In this document: one piece after another, positions 8,143 to 15,687 of the stretch
Position numbering within the stretch: position 1 is the stretch's first letter
How the letters are laid out: each line of letters starts with the position of its first letter
DNA from: Nostocaceae cyanobacterium
Lineage (GTDB): Bacteria > Cyanobacteriota > Cyanobacteriia > Cyanobacteriales > Nostocaceae
Assembly (NCBI GenBank): GCA_030065825.1
Contig: JASJCY010000049.1
Span: forward strand, 1 to 38,780
Length of the DNA: 38,780 nt
Direction of reading: 5' to 3'
The notes under the pieces: generated by a model
Told to the model about the DNA's origin: nothing
What the model saw: the letters and a program-made list of their open reading frames with translations, nothing else
The model's database searches: none
Translations under genes and position numbers: made by a program

Positions 8143-8985
8143 ATGAGCAGTCACGAAACAGCCACACAGCACGAATTAGTTATTGAAGCCGGACGCACGG
8201 AAAAACAGTATTGGCAAGATTTATGGCGCTACCGGGAGTTATTTTATTTTCTGGCATGGCGCGATATTTTAGTAAGGTACAAACAGACGGTAATTGGTAT
8301 TGCTTGGGCTTTAATCCGTCCTTTTTTAACGATGGTGGTATTCACTGTCGTTTTTGGTAATTTAGCCAAACTACCTTCTGAGGGTGCCCCTTATCCAATT
8401 CTGGTATTTTCGGCGATGTTGCCGTGGCAGTTCTTCGCTAATTCTCTCTCAGAATGTAGTAATAGTCTTATAACTAATGCTAACCTGCTGTCGAAGGTAT
8501 ATTTCCCCCGGTTGGTTGTACCTACGAGCGCGGTGGTAGTCAGTTTTGTAGACTTTATGGTGTCGGGGATGATTTTGCTTGGCTTAATGGCTTGGTATAA
8601 CTTTGTCCCCAGTTGGCGGATTTTGACATTACCATTGTTTATTGTGATCGCTTTTGCAGCAGCAATGGGTGCAGGACTGTGGCTGGCTTCTTTAAACGTT
8701 CAATATAGGGATTTTCGCTATATAGTACCGTTTATTGTCCAGTTTGGTTTGTATATTTCCCCGGTAGGTTTCAGCAGTAGTATTGTTCCGGAGCAGTGGC
8801 GGTTCATTTACTCCTTAAACCCGATGGTAGGGGTGATTGACGGCTTCCGTTGGGCAATTTTGGGGGGAGAGTCCAATTTGTATTTACCGGGTTTCCTGCT
8901 GTCTTTAGGACTGGTGTTTTTGATGTTTGTGAGTGGAATTTGGTATTTTCGCAAGATGGAACGGACGTTTGCAGATGTGATTTAG
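8143..8985 (+). CDS. Wzm/TagG-like ABC-2 polysaccharide export permease
   Basis: Inner-membrane permease of the family that exports O-antigen, teichoic acid or capsule chains. It is 280 residues long, normal for the family, with a cytoplasmic N-terminus and six predicted membrane helices. The family's N-terminal signature is clear (RDILVRYKQTVIGIAWALIRPF, about residues 40-61, split by the first helix), as is the late periplasmic motif (ISPVGFSSSIVPEQWRFIYSLNPM). It follows the Cys-pair protein by eight bases. A Wzt/TagH-type ATPase normally sits immediately downstream, but here the next gene is a Uma2-type protein and no such ATPase occurs anywhere in the window. The permease itself looks intact. 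Confidence 0.9.
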   Translation: MSSHETATQHELVIEAGRTEKQYWQDLWRYRELFYFLAWRDILVRYKQTVIGIAWALIRPFLTMVVFTVVFGNLAKLPSEGAPYPILVFSAMLPWQFFANSLSECSNSLITNANLLSKVYFPRLVVPTSAVVVSFVDFMVSGMILLGLMAWYNFVPSWRILTLPLFIVIAFAAAMGAGLWLASLNVQYRDFRYIVPFIVQFGLYISPVGFSSSIVPEQWRFIYSLNPMVGVIDGFRWAILGGESNLYLPGFLLSLGLVFLMFVSGIWYFRKMERTFADVI

Positions 8986-9029
8986 TGCAACTGCTAATTT
9001 AAGGTTAGTTGGTAAATCTATCTTTCACT

Positions 9030-9872
9030 ATGTACCAGACAGATCCACCTCGTCCTCCCAGCGAAGTCCTACCCACAATGTATGATCGCAAGAGTGAAGA
9101 TCCACAGGATCTAGATACACCAGAGCAGATTCATCCCCCACCACCTTGGGAAACCATGCCTACAATGTATGATCTCAAGAGCGAAGATCCAGAGGAACCT
9201 GGTTTGCCAGACGAATTCCACGATTTCCAACCCCAATTATTGCGGGAAACCTGCCAGCCCCCCAACTACCCAAGGGGGGAGATGTTCATTGGCACAGATT
9301 TAAACCTCTATTATGATGCTCGTCATCGACTATGGCACAAGCGTCCAGATTGGTTTCTAGTATTGGGTGTATCTCGCGCTCAACAGCAACAAGATATGCG
9401 CTGGAGTTATGTTGTTTGGCAGGAGGGTATAGCACCATATTTAGTAGTTGAATTACTTTCACCGGGTACAGAAGCAGAGGATTTGGGACAAACACTCACG
9501 GATGTCAACAAGCCACCAACAAAATGGCAAGTATACGAGCAGAATTTGCGAATCCCTTACTATATTGTGTTTGATCGCTATCAAAATCAATTACGAGTAT
9601 TTCAATTAGTGGCAACCCAATATCAGCCAGTAGAAGTACCAGAACAAAAGTTTTGGTTTGAGGAGATGGAATTGGGGTTAGGGGTTTGGCAGGGTAGCTA
9701 CCAGCAAACAGAGGGATTGTGGTTGCGTTGGTATGATGCTCAAGGCAACTGGATTCCTACTTCAGAAGAACGAGCAGAACAAGAATACCAACGAGCAGAA
9801 CGGGAGAGTCAACGTGCCGAAAGATTAGCAGAAAGGTTGAGAGGGATGGGTGTTGATCCAGATGAAGTGTAA
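9030..9872 (+). CDS. Uma2 family (DUF820) putative endonuclease with duplicated N-terminal motif
   Basis: Cyanobacteria carry many Uma2/DUF820 proteins with a PD-(D/E)xK nuclease fold; cellular function is unproven. Here the core spans about residues 88-200 (FIGTDLNLYYDARH, RPDWFLVLGVSR, VVELLSPGTEAEDLGQ, YEQNLRIPYYIVFDRY). A C-terminal charged helix with AERxxQRAER repeats follows. The N-terminus contains PTMYDxKSEDP twice (residues 15-25 and 44-54), encoded by near-identical DNA at 9072-9104 and 9159-9191, an 87-bp tandem duplication. I use the ATG at 9030; a TTG at 9009 is in frame but weaker. It is not an expected glycan-pathway gene. Confidence 0.85.
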   Translation: MYQTDPPRPPSEVLPTMYDRKSEDPQDLDTPEQIHPPPPWETMPTMYDLKSEDPEEPGLPDEFHDFQPQLLRETCQPPNYPRGEMFIGTDLNLYYDARHRLWHKRPDWFLVLGVSRAQQQQDMRWSYVVWQEGIAPYLVVELLSPGTEAEDLGQTLTDVNKPPTKWQVYEQNLRIPYYIVFDRYQNQLRVFQLVATQYQPVEVPEQKFWFEEMELGLGVWQGSYQQTEGLWLRWYDAQGNWIPTSEERAEQEYQRAERESQRAERLAERLRGMGVDPDEV

Positions 9873-9888
9873 TTTGGGAGAGTAATTT

Positions 9889-10473
9889 TTAAATGGGTAA
9901 ATTTAATACAAATCCAGGTAATACTTCTTCTCCAGATAAACTAACTGGAAACTCTATGATTTCTATCTCTTGATTAGGACGATAAATTTCTACTTCCTCA
10001 TCTTGGAAATTAATCAACCAACCCAAACGTAACCCACTGTTGAGATATTCCTGCATCTTTTCTTGTAGAGGTTTTAATGCATCTGTCCGTGACCTTAATT
10101 CAATCACAAAATCGGGACAAATGGGTGGAAATTTTTCTTGTTCCTCTAGAGTAAGCGCTTCCCATCGGTCTAATTTTATCCAAGCAGCATCAGGGGATCT
10201 GTCACCACCATTAGGTAGTTTAAAAATTGTGGAGGAACTAAAAACTTTACCTAGTCCCGTTTGCTGGTTCCATAACCATACTAAACTAATTAAACCTGCT
10301 TCGCGATTTCCACTAGTTCCTCCTACTGGAGTCATAATTATTAACTCTCCCTTCGCACTCCGTTCTAATGCAATATCCCGATTTGCCTGACATAGATGCC
10401 AGAATTGCTCATCTGTGAGGTTGACGCTATCTAAGTTGAGAACAACAGGCATTATTTCTAGTGACTGAACCAT
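9889..10473 (-). CDS. Uma2 family (DUF820) putative endonuclease
   Basis: Second Uma2-type protein, convergent with the previous one (stops 16 bases apart). Recognisable blocks are LTDEQFWHLCQANRDIALE, GELIIMTPVGGTSGNREA, the RSPDAAWI strand, the core CPDFVIELRSRTD (the acidic/ExK-like site of the PD-(D/E)xK fold, with R in the usual lysine position), and LRLGWLINFQDEEVEIYRP. The ATG at 10473 is preceded by an AGGTG; an in-frame ATG at 10497 would add eight residues and lacks a ribosome site. Length (194 residues) is normal. Function in vivo is unknown, and there is no operon link to the glycan genes. Confidence 0.83.
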   Translation of the reverse strand: MVQSLEIMPVVLNLDSVNLTDEQFWHLCQANRDIALERSAKGELIIMTPVGGTSGNREAGLISLVWLWNQQTGLGKVFSSSTIFKLPNGGDRSPDAAWIKLDRWEALTLEEQEKFPPICPDFVIELRSRTDALKPLQEKMQEYLNSGLRLGWLINFQDEEVEIYRPNQEIEIIEFPVSLSGEEVLPGFVLNLPI

Positions 10474-10570
10474 AGCACCTACGTAATCAATAAGCATAAT
10501 ATTATTATTTTGGATTATTATTTTGGGTCATATCTTTGAGATAATGCTAGAAACAAAGCAACAGAAATAG

Positions 10571-10905
10571 TCAGAAACCCCACGCCTAAAGGCGGGGGCT
10601 TGAAAAAAAGCCCTAATCTGACCAGACTAAGTTCACAAACTGAACTACGTTAGAGGCAAGAGTTCAAGACCTACCAGGGAATGCGTAGCTAGTTAAGAGC
10701 TCTAGAACCGAACAGTTAAACACGCCAGTTGCTTTATGCCGGGGAACCCGTCCACCGCACTGGCTCATCCGTATAGGGGTTAAGGAAGTGCTGTTTGGAT
10801 AGTTACCGACCTCTAACATTGTCAAAGCTAACTTTACGCTTTGTAGCAAGGCGATTCCCGGTATACAGGGAAATGGATAAGTACTACTCCTCTGCTTATC
10901 CATCC
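10571..10905 (-). mobile_element. Non-coding relic resembling an IS200/IS605 right end / omega-RNA region
   Basis: The left edge has a hairpin, CCC-A-CGCC taaa GGCG-G-GGG (10579-10598). In minus-strand reading it comes at the end, as the subterminal hairpin of IS605-family right ends does. The roughly 300 bases to its right are rich in short stems, for example a block pairing around GGATAAGtac..CTTATCC near 10873-10902. They are unlike flanking AT-rich DNA. A 79-codon minus-strand frame spans 10664-10903 but shows no TnpB catalytic residues. I infer a deletion remnant that left the 3' end only. The identity is tentative and the right boundary is arbitrary. Confidence 0.38.
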
Positions 10906-10917
10906 CCTTTTGGGGAC

Positions 10918-10945
10918 GGCGTTCGCGTTAGCGTGCCGGAGGCTC
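10918..10945. repeat. Short GC-rich interspersed repeat (GGCGTTCGCGTTAGCG type)
   Basis: The bases GGCGTTCGCGTTAGCGTGCC followed by GGAGGC match a short dispersed motif that I associate with filamentous cyanobacterial intergenic DNA. A related version (GCGTTGGCGAAGCCTGCC) lies near 19802. It directly abuts the IS relic and precedes the Rpn-like gene. Confidence 0.5.
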
Positions 10946-11011
10946 TATAAATTCGCCCGCGCCTTACCCCCATGTCTAAAGCCAGTTGCTCTCCTCGGCG
11001 CGGATATTCTG

Positions 11012-11944
11012 GTGAGCAAGCAGAAGTCCGACATCGGCAGCAAACGCTTAATTAGCTTATCACCAAATCAATGGGTACGTTGGCTAACAGACAACCGCGA
11101 CTTGACGGTGCAGGAAATTCTCTCCTCAGACTTTCAATGGGTAGCGCGAGAAAATGATGTTCCCCTAAAAGTCTATAGTCCCCAAGAAGGCGAATTCCTA
11201 CTGCTGAATGAATTGCAACTACGCTATAGCCCCAAAATGCCCCAGCGTATCCGTGCTTATGCAGCTTTGGCAGAAGAACGCTACAACTTACCTGTGTATC
11301 CTGTATTAATTAATATCTTACCCATCTCTACCACTCAGGTGATTCCTAATTCCTATGATTCAGAGATTATGGGGATAATGGCTCATCAAGACTACCGAGT
11401 CATCAATTTGTGGGAAGTTGAAGCAAATTTAGTATTTGAACAGCAATTATCAGCCTTACTGCCATTTGTACCAATTCTGAAAAATGGTGCTAATGAAACT
11501 ACTGTGCGCCAAGCAGTACAATTACTAAGGGCTGATGAACAGTTACAAGAATTAGAACCGTTATTATCTTTTTTTGCTAGCTTTGTGTTAGAGATACCTT
11601 TAGTGCAACAGATTATGAGGTGGGATATGAGTATATTAAGAGAATCACCTTGGTATCAAGAAATTTTAAAAGAAGGCTTGGAACAGGGAGAAAAACAAGG
11701 CTTACAACAAGGCTTGCAACAAGGTTTGCAACAAGGTTTGCAACAAGGTTTACAACAAGGTTTGCAACAAGAAGGAGTGAATTTAGTATCACGATTAATT
11801 CGGCGTCGGTTTGGTGTTATTTCACCCGCTACACAAATGAAAATCGAGGGGTTATCAACACCTGATTTAGAGAATTTGGCAGAAGCACTGTTAGATTTCA
11901 CAGAAATCAGTGATTTGGAGGAATGGCTGGAACAACATGGTTAG
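11012..11944 (+). CDS. Rpn/DUF4351-like PD-(D/E)xK family protein with QQGL repeat
   Basis: Relative of the Rpn/YhgA-like putative nucleases common in cyanobacteria; these have been tied to DNA cleavage and recombination, but the role here is unknown. The core (WVARENDVPLKVYSPQEGEFLLLNELQLRY) carries the acidic E...NELQ site of a PD-(D/E)xK nuclease. A helical region follows, then a low-complexity linker of repeated QQGL units (DNA repeat 11695-11772), then a C-terminal helical domain (VSRLIRRRFG, LENLAEALLDF) typical of DUF4351. I prefer the GTG at 11012 (SKQKSDIGSKRLISL...). A TTG at 10910 would add 34 residues translated from repeat DNA and is unlikely. A broken second copy of part of this gene lies at 12310-12419. 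Confidence 0.72.
   Translation: MSKQKSDIGSKRLISLSPNQWVRWLTDNRDLTVQEILSSDFQWVARENDVPLKVYSPQEGEFLLLNELQLRYSPKMPQRIRAYAALAEERYNLPVYPVLINILPISTTQVIPNSYDSEIMGIMAHQDYRVINLWEVEANLVFEQQLSALLPFVPILKNGANETTVRQAVQLLRADEQLQELEPLLSFFASFVLEIPLVQQIMRWDMSILRESPWYQEILKEGLEQGEKQGLQQGLQQGLQQGLQQGLQQGLQQEGVNLVSRLIRRRFGVISPATQMKIEGLSTPDLENLAEALLDFTEISDLEEWLEQHG
11695..11772 (+). repeat. 12-bp tandem repeat encoding (QQGL)n
   Basis: Six units of ACAAGGyTTrCA plus a partial unit, in frame inside the Rpn-like gene. Differences between units are mostly silent third-base changes. A repeat like this can expand or contract in steps of four residues by slippage without breaking the frame. The same DNA gives long artificial open frames on other frames and strands. 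Confidence 0.9.
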
Positions 11945-11991
11945 TAAAATACATTGTAAGGGTTGTTTAAAAAGTCATATTACATACCCAA

Positions 11992-12216
11992 GATAGTTAT
12001 TCTTTAGAATAATTTGTAGCAGCGGCATTTGCGGCTGTAGAATTGGATTGGCAAGACCATGTTGTGATTGATAAAAATTTACTAAGACCAACTGATTTGG
12101 CTGTAGGTAAAGGTAATTCCACAAAGGCAAAAACTAAGTTAGGATGGCAAGCAAAATACAAGATGAAAGATATAGTAAAAATGATGGTGGAGGCAAGATT
12201 AAATAAATCGATATAG
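11992..12216 (+). pseudogene. Fragment of GDP-mannose 4,6-dehydratase gene (C-terminal about 75 codons)
   Basis: From 12013 the plus strand encodes FVAAAF..LDWQDHVVID, then LLRPTDLAVGKGN and LGWQAKYKMKDIVKMMVEA, stopping at 12214-12216. This aligns end to end with the C-terminus of the intact gmd at 20887-21855; I count roughly 60% identical residues by hand. Upstream, the same frame gives DSYSLE followed by TAA (12010-12012) where an acidic residue is expected, and beyond about 11992 no Gmd homology remains. The NAD(P)-binding and catalytic parts are missing, so it is non-functional. The divergence suggests an old or separately acquired gmd rather than a recent copy. Confidence 0.85.
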
Positions 12217-12309
12217 TTCTATTAGAAATCATTTAGAAATCATTGATTAAAAAAACACACAAATCCAAATATCGTGTTGTACTTACTGTTGATGAGATGA
12301 TCCATTGTC

Positions 12310-12419
12310 CATCAAGCTGTACAATTACTAACGGCTGACAAAAAGTTACAGTAATTAGAGCCGTTACTATGTTTTTTTTGCTAACTTTGTGTTAGATATC
12401 CCTTTAGCACAACAGATTA
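12310..12419 (+). pseudogene. Degenerate fragment of an Rpn/DUF4351-like gene
   Basis: The DNA aligns with 11507-11616 of the intact Rpn-like gene. It encodes HQAVQLLTADKKLQ, a stop in place of Glu, LEPLL, then an extra T in a T-run that shifts the frame, and LDIPLAQQI in the new frame. It thus has one nonsense codon and one frameshift within 110 bases. No other part of the gene is nearby. It ends seven bases before the start of the antitoxin relic. Confidence 0.8.
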
Positions 12420-12425
12420 ATTAAC

Positions 12426-12650
12426 ATGACTACCCAAACCCTGGATGTCACTCAAGCATTAGTTGCAAAACTGCAATCCCTACCACCAGAGCAATAACAG
12501 ACATTATTAGATTTTGCTGATTTTTTAGTTCATAAACATGGTCAATCACAGCCTGTATAACAACGTGTACTTGGTTTATACCAAGGAGAGATTTGGATGA
12601 GTGAGGACTTCAACGATCCTTTACCAGATGAGTTTTGGACAGGTGAGTAA
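12426..12650 (+). pseudogene. VapB/DUF2281-type antitoxin gene with two in-frame stop codons
   Basis: A 74-codon frame begins ATGACTACCCAAACC. It encodes LDVTQALVAKLQSLPPEQ, then TAA (12495-12497), QTLLDFADFLVHKHGQSQPV, then TAA (12558-12560), QRVLGLYQGEIWMSEDFNDP, and LPDEFWTGE. Both stops fall where Gln (CAA) is expected, so each is a single C-to-T change, and the frame is otherwise intact. Its stop overlaps the toxin start (TAATG at 12648-12652), the classic antitoxin-toxin layout. An in-frame ATG at 12597 preceded by AAGGAGAG could still yield the 17-residue C-terminal tail, the part of such antitoxins that usually binds the toxin. Confidence 0.78.
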
Positions 12651-13042
12651 TGAATCTATTATTGGATACCCATGTATTTATCTGGTCAAGAGGAAATCCA
12701 GAAAGGCTATCTGATAATGTTAGAGAGTTACTAATTGATACCAACAATAGTTGGATACTTAGTCTTGCTAGTATTTGGGAAATGCAAATTAAAATACAAC
12801 TAGGCAAGCTGAACCTAAATTTATCTCTCCCTAGTTTGATAAAAAATCAACAGCGTGTAAATGCTCTACAACTCTTAGTTATTGAGTTAAATCATATTTG
12901 GGGTTTAACCAATCTACCCAATCATCACCGCGATCCTTTTGATCGAATTTTGATCGCTCAAGCTATTGTTGAGGAGTTACTCATACTGAGTATTGATTCT
13001 GTCTTTGATGCTTATCCAATTCAAAGGTTGTGGCAGGTGTAA
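12650..13042 (+). CDS. VapC-like PIN-domain toxin
   Basis: Type II toxin of the PIN-domain RNase family; it would cut RNA using a metal held by acidic residues. The 130-residue product is full length, with LLLDTHVFIW (Asp6), SLASIWEMQIKIQLGKL (Glu44), HHRDPFDRILIAQA (Asp95/Asp98) and SIDSVFDAY (Asp116), so the acidic set is complete. It overlaps the stop of the antitoxin gene by one base, a sign of translational coupling. The intact toxin next to an interrupted antitoxin is odd: either the toxin is silent, the antitoxin tail is still made, or an antitoxin acts from elsewhere. Confidence 0.9.
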   Translation: MNLLLDTHVFIWSRGNPERLSDNVRELLIDTNNSWILSLASIWEMQIKIQLGKLNLNLSLPSLIKNQQRVNALQLLVIELNHIWGLTNLPNHHRDPFDRILIAQAIVEELLILSIDSVFDAYPIQRLWQV

Positions 13043-13047
13043 AAATA

Positions 13048-14331
13048 ATGACTCCTTTCTTCCTACCTGCCAATTTTGCTCATTGGTTCAAAATAATTGG
13101 CAAGTTTGTTTCCGTTCAAATATTCGTTCAAGCCTTAAGTCTAGCGAGTGGGATTTTTTTAGTTCGGACTTTAGAACAGCAGCAATATGCTTATTTTACT
13201 ATTGCTAACACGATGCAAGCAACGATGAACTTGCTAGCTGACACAGGGATTCGTATGAGCCTGTCTGCAAAAGGAGGACAGGTTTGGCAGGATCGCTACC
13301 GTTTTGGTCAGCTGATCAATACTGCAATGAAATTGCGCTATTCTTTGGCAGCAATTTCCATTACAGTTGTTACACCGATTTTAATCTGGATGTTGCTGCG
13401 TAATGGTGCTTCAGTAGCTTATACAGTTTTAATCACAATTGTGGTTTTGCTTGGGCTAAGTTCCCAGCTCACTACTGGAGTATTAATGGTAGTGCCTCAT
13501 CTCCATTCTCAAATTAGCCGAGTTCGGAATCTAGATTTACTTTCAGCTATTTTCCGATTGATACTATTGGGAATAGGCTACTTAACTTTTTGGAATGCAG
13601 GAATAGCAATTGCATCTGTATCTGTAGTGGCATTTTTTCAGCGTGCGATTTTAGGTAGCTGGGTTAGTGAGAAGATTGATACAGATGCTCCTGTTAATGA
13701 AGAAGATCGCAAATTTATAATCGGAACAATCACCAATGTGTTACCCAACAGTATTTTCTTTTGTATTCAAGGTCAATTAAGTATTTTTTTAATTAGTATT
13801 TTTGGAAGTACAGAAAATATAGCTGAAATTGGAGCCTTAGGGCGATTGGCTGTTGTGTTCACAATTCTTAATTCAGTGATGAATGCAATTGTTTTGCCAA
13901 GCTTTTCCCGATGTCAATCATTTGCAACATTGCGTAAACGCTATTTCCATATATTGAGTTTATTTTTGCTATTTGGTTTATTGTTAATTGTTATTTCAGT
14001 GGTTTTTCCTAGGGAATTACTTTGGATTTTAGGAGGTAAGTATAGTCATCTAACCAATGAACTAACCCTCATGATGATTTTAACAGTTACAAATTACTTA
14101 GTTGGATTAATGTCTTCACTAAATTTTTCCAAGGCATGGGTTCAACAGGTTTGGATTGAAATACCTTTGAGGATAGCGTTGCAAGTGTTCTTGCTTATTT
14201 GGTTGGATATATCAACTATTCAAGGAGTTATTCTCTTGGGATTATTCTCTAATATTGCGCCATTTATAGTTAACGCTATGCTTACATATCGTGGTCTGAT
14301 GAATTTCAAATTGAATGAAAGCAAAAGTTAA
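13048..14331 (+). CDS. Wzx-like polysaccharide flippase (MOP/MVF superfamily)
   Basis: Multi-pass inner-membrane protein that would flip the lipid-linked glycan repeat unit to the periplasm. It has 427 residues and about 12 hydrophobic helices, with no signal peptide. The N-terminal region (IFVQALSLASGIFLVRTLEQQQYAYFTIANTMQATM) is typical of lipopolysaccharide-biosynthesis MOP proteins. I chose the ATG at 13048, five bases after the toxin stop, with AGGTG nine bases upstream; an in-frame GTG at 13030 would overlap the toxin gene. It begins the uninterrupted plus-strand glycan cluster. Sequence identity among Wzx proteins is low, so the substrate cannot be read from it. Confidence 0.85.
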   Translation: MTPFFLPANFAHWFKIIGKFVSVQIFVQALSLASGIFLVRTLEQQQYAYFTIANTMQATMNLLADTGIRMSLSAKGGQVWQDRYRFGQLINTAMKLRYSLAAISITVVTPILIWMLLRNGASVAYTVLITIVVLLGLSSQLTTGVLMVVPHLHSQISRVRNLDLLSAIFRLILLGIGYLTFWNAGIAIASVSVVAFFQRAILGSWVSEKIDTDAPVNEEDRKFIIGTITNVLPNSIFFCIQGQLSIFLISIFGSTENIAEIGALGRLAVVFTILNSVMNAIVLPSFSRCQSFATLRKRYFHILSLFLLFGLLLIVISVVFPRELLWILGGKYSHLTNELTLMMILTVTNYLVGLMSSLNFSKAWVQQVWIEIPLRIALQVFLLIWLDISTIQGVILLGLFSNIAPFIVNAMLTYRGLMNFKLNESKS

Positions 14332-14386
14332 TTTATTGCTGATATCATTATTGTTAATTCTAGTAACGTTGTATAAATAAAATTTT

Positions 14387-15127
14387 ATGTTTCCTGCAAA
14401 TGTTGATAAAGTTCTTTCAAAAATAAGACCTGATGATATTGTTCTCGATGTAGGTGGCTGGGCTTGTCCATTTAATCGTGCAAATTGGATACTTGATTCT
14501 GGTTCTTATCAAACTAGGGGTTATTACGAAAAAATCGGAATGCCAAAATCCCAGGGAGGAGAAAAAGAGTATTTTAGTGAGGAAACATGGGTTCAGAGAG
14601 ACTTTTGTGATAAAGAACATTGGCCTTTTGAGGATAAGTTCTTTGATTTTTCTATATGTTCTCATACTTTAGAAGATATCAGAGATCCGCTATATGTATG
14701 CTCCGAACTCATTCGAGTATCAAAAGCAGGTTACATCGAAGTTCCTTCAAGATTAATTGAATCTTGCCGAGGAATAGAATCAAATGAAATAGTGGGGTTG
14801 TCACATCATAGATGGCTAGTTGATATTACTGATAATCATGTGCAGTTTACTATGAAATATCACATGATTCACGGAAATATTGAATTATCATTTCCCCCAT
14901 CATTTATTCCAAGAATACCGCCAGAAGAAACTATTTCTTTCCTGTTCTGGAACAATAATTTTTCTTTTGCTGAAAGCAGAATTGATGGTTTAGATAATAT
15001 TTATGAAGAGCTCCATCAGTTCGTATCCTCAAAGTATAAATATCCTCAACCTCTTCTATGGAATCAATATATTCAAAAAAAGGGATATCGTATTTTCAAT
15101 AGAATTAAAAGTAAATTACCCATTTAG
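14387..15127 (+). CDS. Class I SAM-dependent methyltransferase-like protein
   Basis: Predicted cytoplasmic methyltransferase of the type-11-like group; 246 residues. Motif I is DDIVLDVGGWACPFNRA (a variant GGW instead of GxGxG). An acidic strand-2 region is followed by FDFSICSHTLEDIRDPLYVCSELIRVSKAGYIEVPS, where a His-x-LED matches the usual H-x-LEH post-strand-4 motif. The long C-terminal part (HHRWLVDITDNHVQFTMKYH) is reminiscent of sugar or cell-surface methyltransferases in EPS clusters. It follows wzx by 55 bases and precedes a second methyltransferase by a few bases, so co-transcription is likely. Target not predictable. Confidence 0.72.
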   Translation: MFPANVDKVLSKIRPDDIVLDVGGWACPFNRANWILDSGSYQTRGYYEKIGMPKSQGGEKEYFSEETWVQRDFCDKEHWPFEDKFFDFSICSHTLEDIRDPLYVCSELIRVSKAGYIEVPSRLIESCRGIESNEIVGLSHHRWLVDITDNHVQFTMKYHMIHGNIELSFPPSFIPRIPPEETISFLFWNNNFSFAESRIDGLDNIYEELHQFVSSKYKYPQPLLWNQYIQKKGYRIFNRIKSKLPI

Positions 15128-15150
15128 TTGGATTGTTCCATAGTAGTGAG

Positions 15151-15672
15151 ATGACTAAATTATCAGTAGGATGTGGTAAAAAAACACCACAACCAGACCT
15201 TGTTAGATTAGATATATCTTCAGAAGTAGAGCCTGATATAGTTTGGGATTTAGACAAAATGCCCTATCCTTTTAAGGATTCTAGTTTTTCGGAAATTGAG
15301 TGTTCAGATGTCATAGAGCACTTGGATAATATTCCCAATACTTTATGTGAATTCTATAGAATTCTTGAGCCAGGTGGAACATTAAAAATAACTACTCCTC
15401 ATTTTTCTTGTGCTAATTCATATATAGATCCAACCCATAGATGGCATTTAAGTTATTTCACGTTTGATTACTTTTCTGATGAACATAATTTATCTTATTA
15501 TTCCAAGGCTAGATACCATATAAAAACCCGTCATTTACAATTTCAAGGTGGTAGATTCAACCGGTCTATTATTAGTAGATTAGCTAACAAATATCCCCAA
15601 AGTTATGAGCAAAGGTGGGCTTGGATATTTCCAGCTTGGTATCTTTATTTTGAATTAGAGGCTATAAAGTAA
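15151..15672 (+). CDS. Class I SAM-dependent methyltransferase (type 11-like)
   Basis: Short methyltransferase, 173 residues from the ATG at 15151 (a TTG at 15133 would add six). It begins directly with the SAM-binding strand LSVGCGKKTPQPDLVRLDIS. IECSDVIEHLDNIPNTLCEFYRILEPGGTLKITTPHFSCANSY follows, split here by the PGG turn of the Rossmann fold. The HRWHLSYFTFDYFSDE segment resembles small EPS-cluster methyltransferases that act on sugars or lipid-linked glycans. It is 23 bases after the previous methyltransferase and 15 bases before a GT4 gene. Substrate unknown. Confidence 0.82.
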   Translation: MTKLSVGCGKKTPQPDLVRLDISSEVEPDIVWDLDKMPYPFKDSSFSEIECSDVIEHLDNIPNTLCEFYRILEPGGTLKITTPHFSCANSYIDPTHRWHLSYFTFDYFSDEHNLSYYSKARYHIKTRHLQFQGGRFNRSIISRLANKYPQSYEQRWAWIFPAWYLYFELEAIK

Positions 15673-15687
15673 GTTGAATTTAACATT

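Noticed and set aside
10664-10903. 79-codon minus-strand frame as a gene
   Set aside because: No recognisable protein family; it overlaps structured, IS-end-like non-coding DNA.
10910-11011. Upstream TTG start for the Rpn-like gene
   Set aside because: The extra 34 residues come from interspersed repeat DNA; the conserved protein begins near SDIGSKRLISL, after GTG 11012.
11695-11772. CRISPR-like short repeats
   Set aside because: The units are contiguous with no spacers and lie in frame inside a coding region.
11620-11901. Overlapping open frames on both strands rich in RFATRF or KPCC repeats
   Set aside because: They are artefacts of the 12-bp tandem repeat inside the Rpn-like gene; the in-frame QQGL reading fits a known family.
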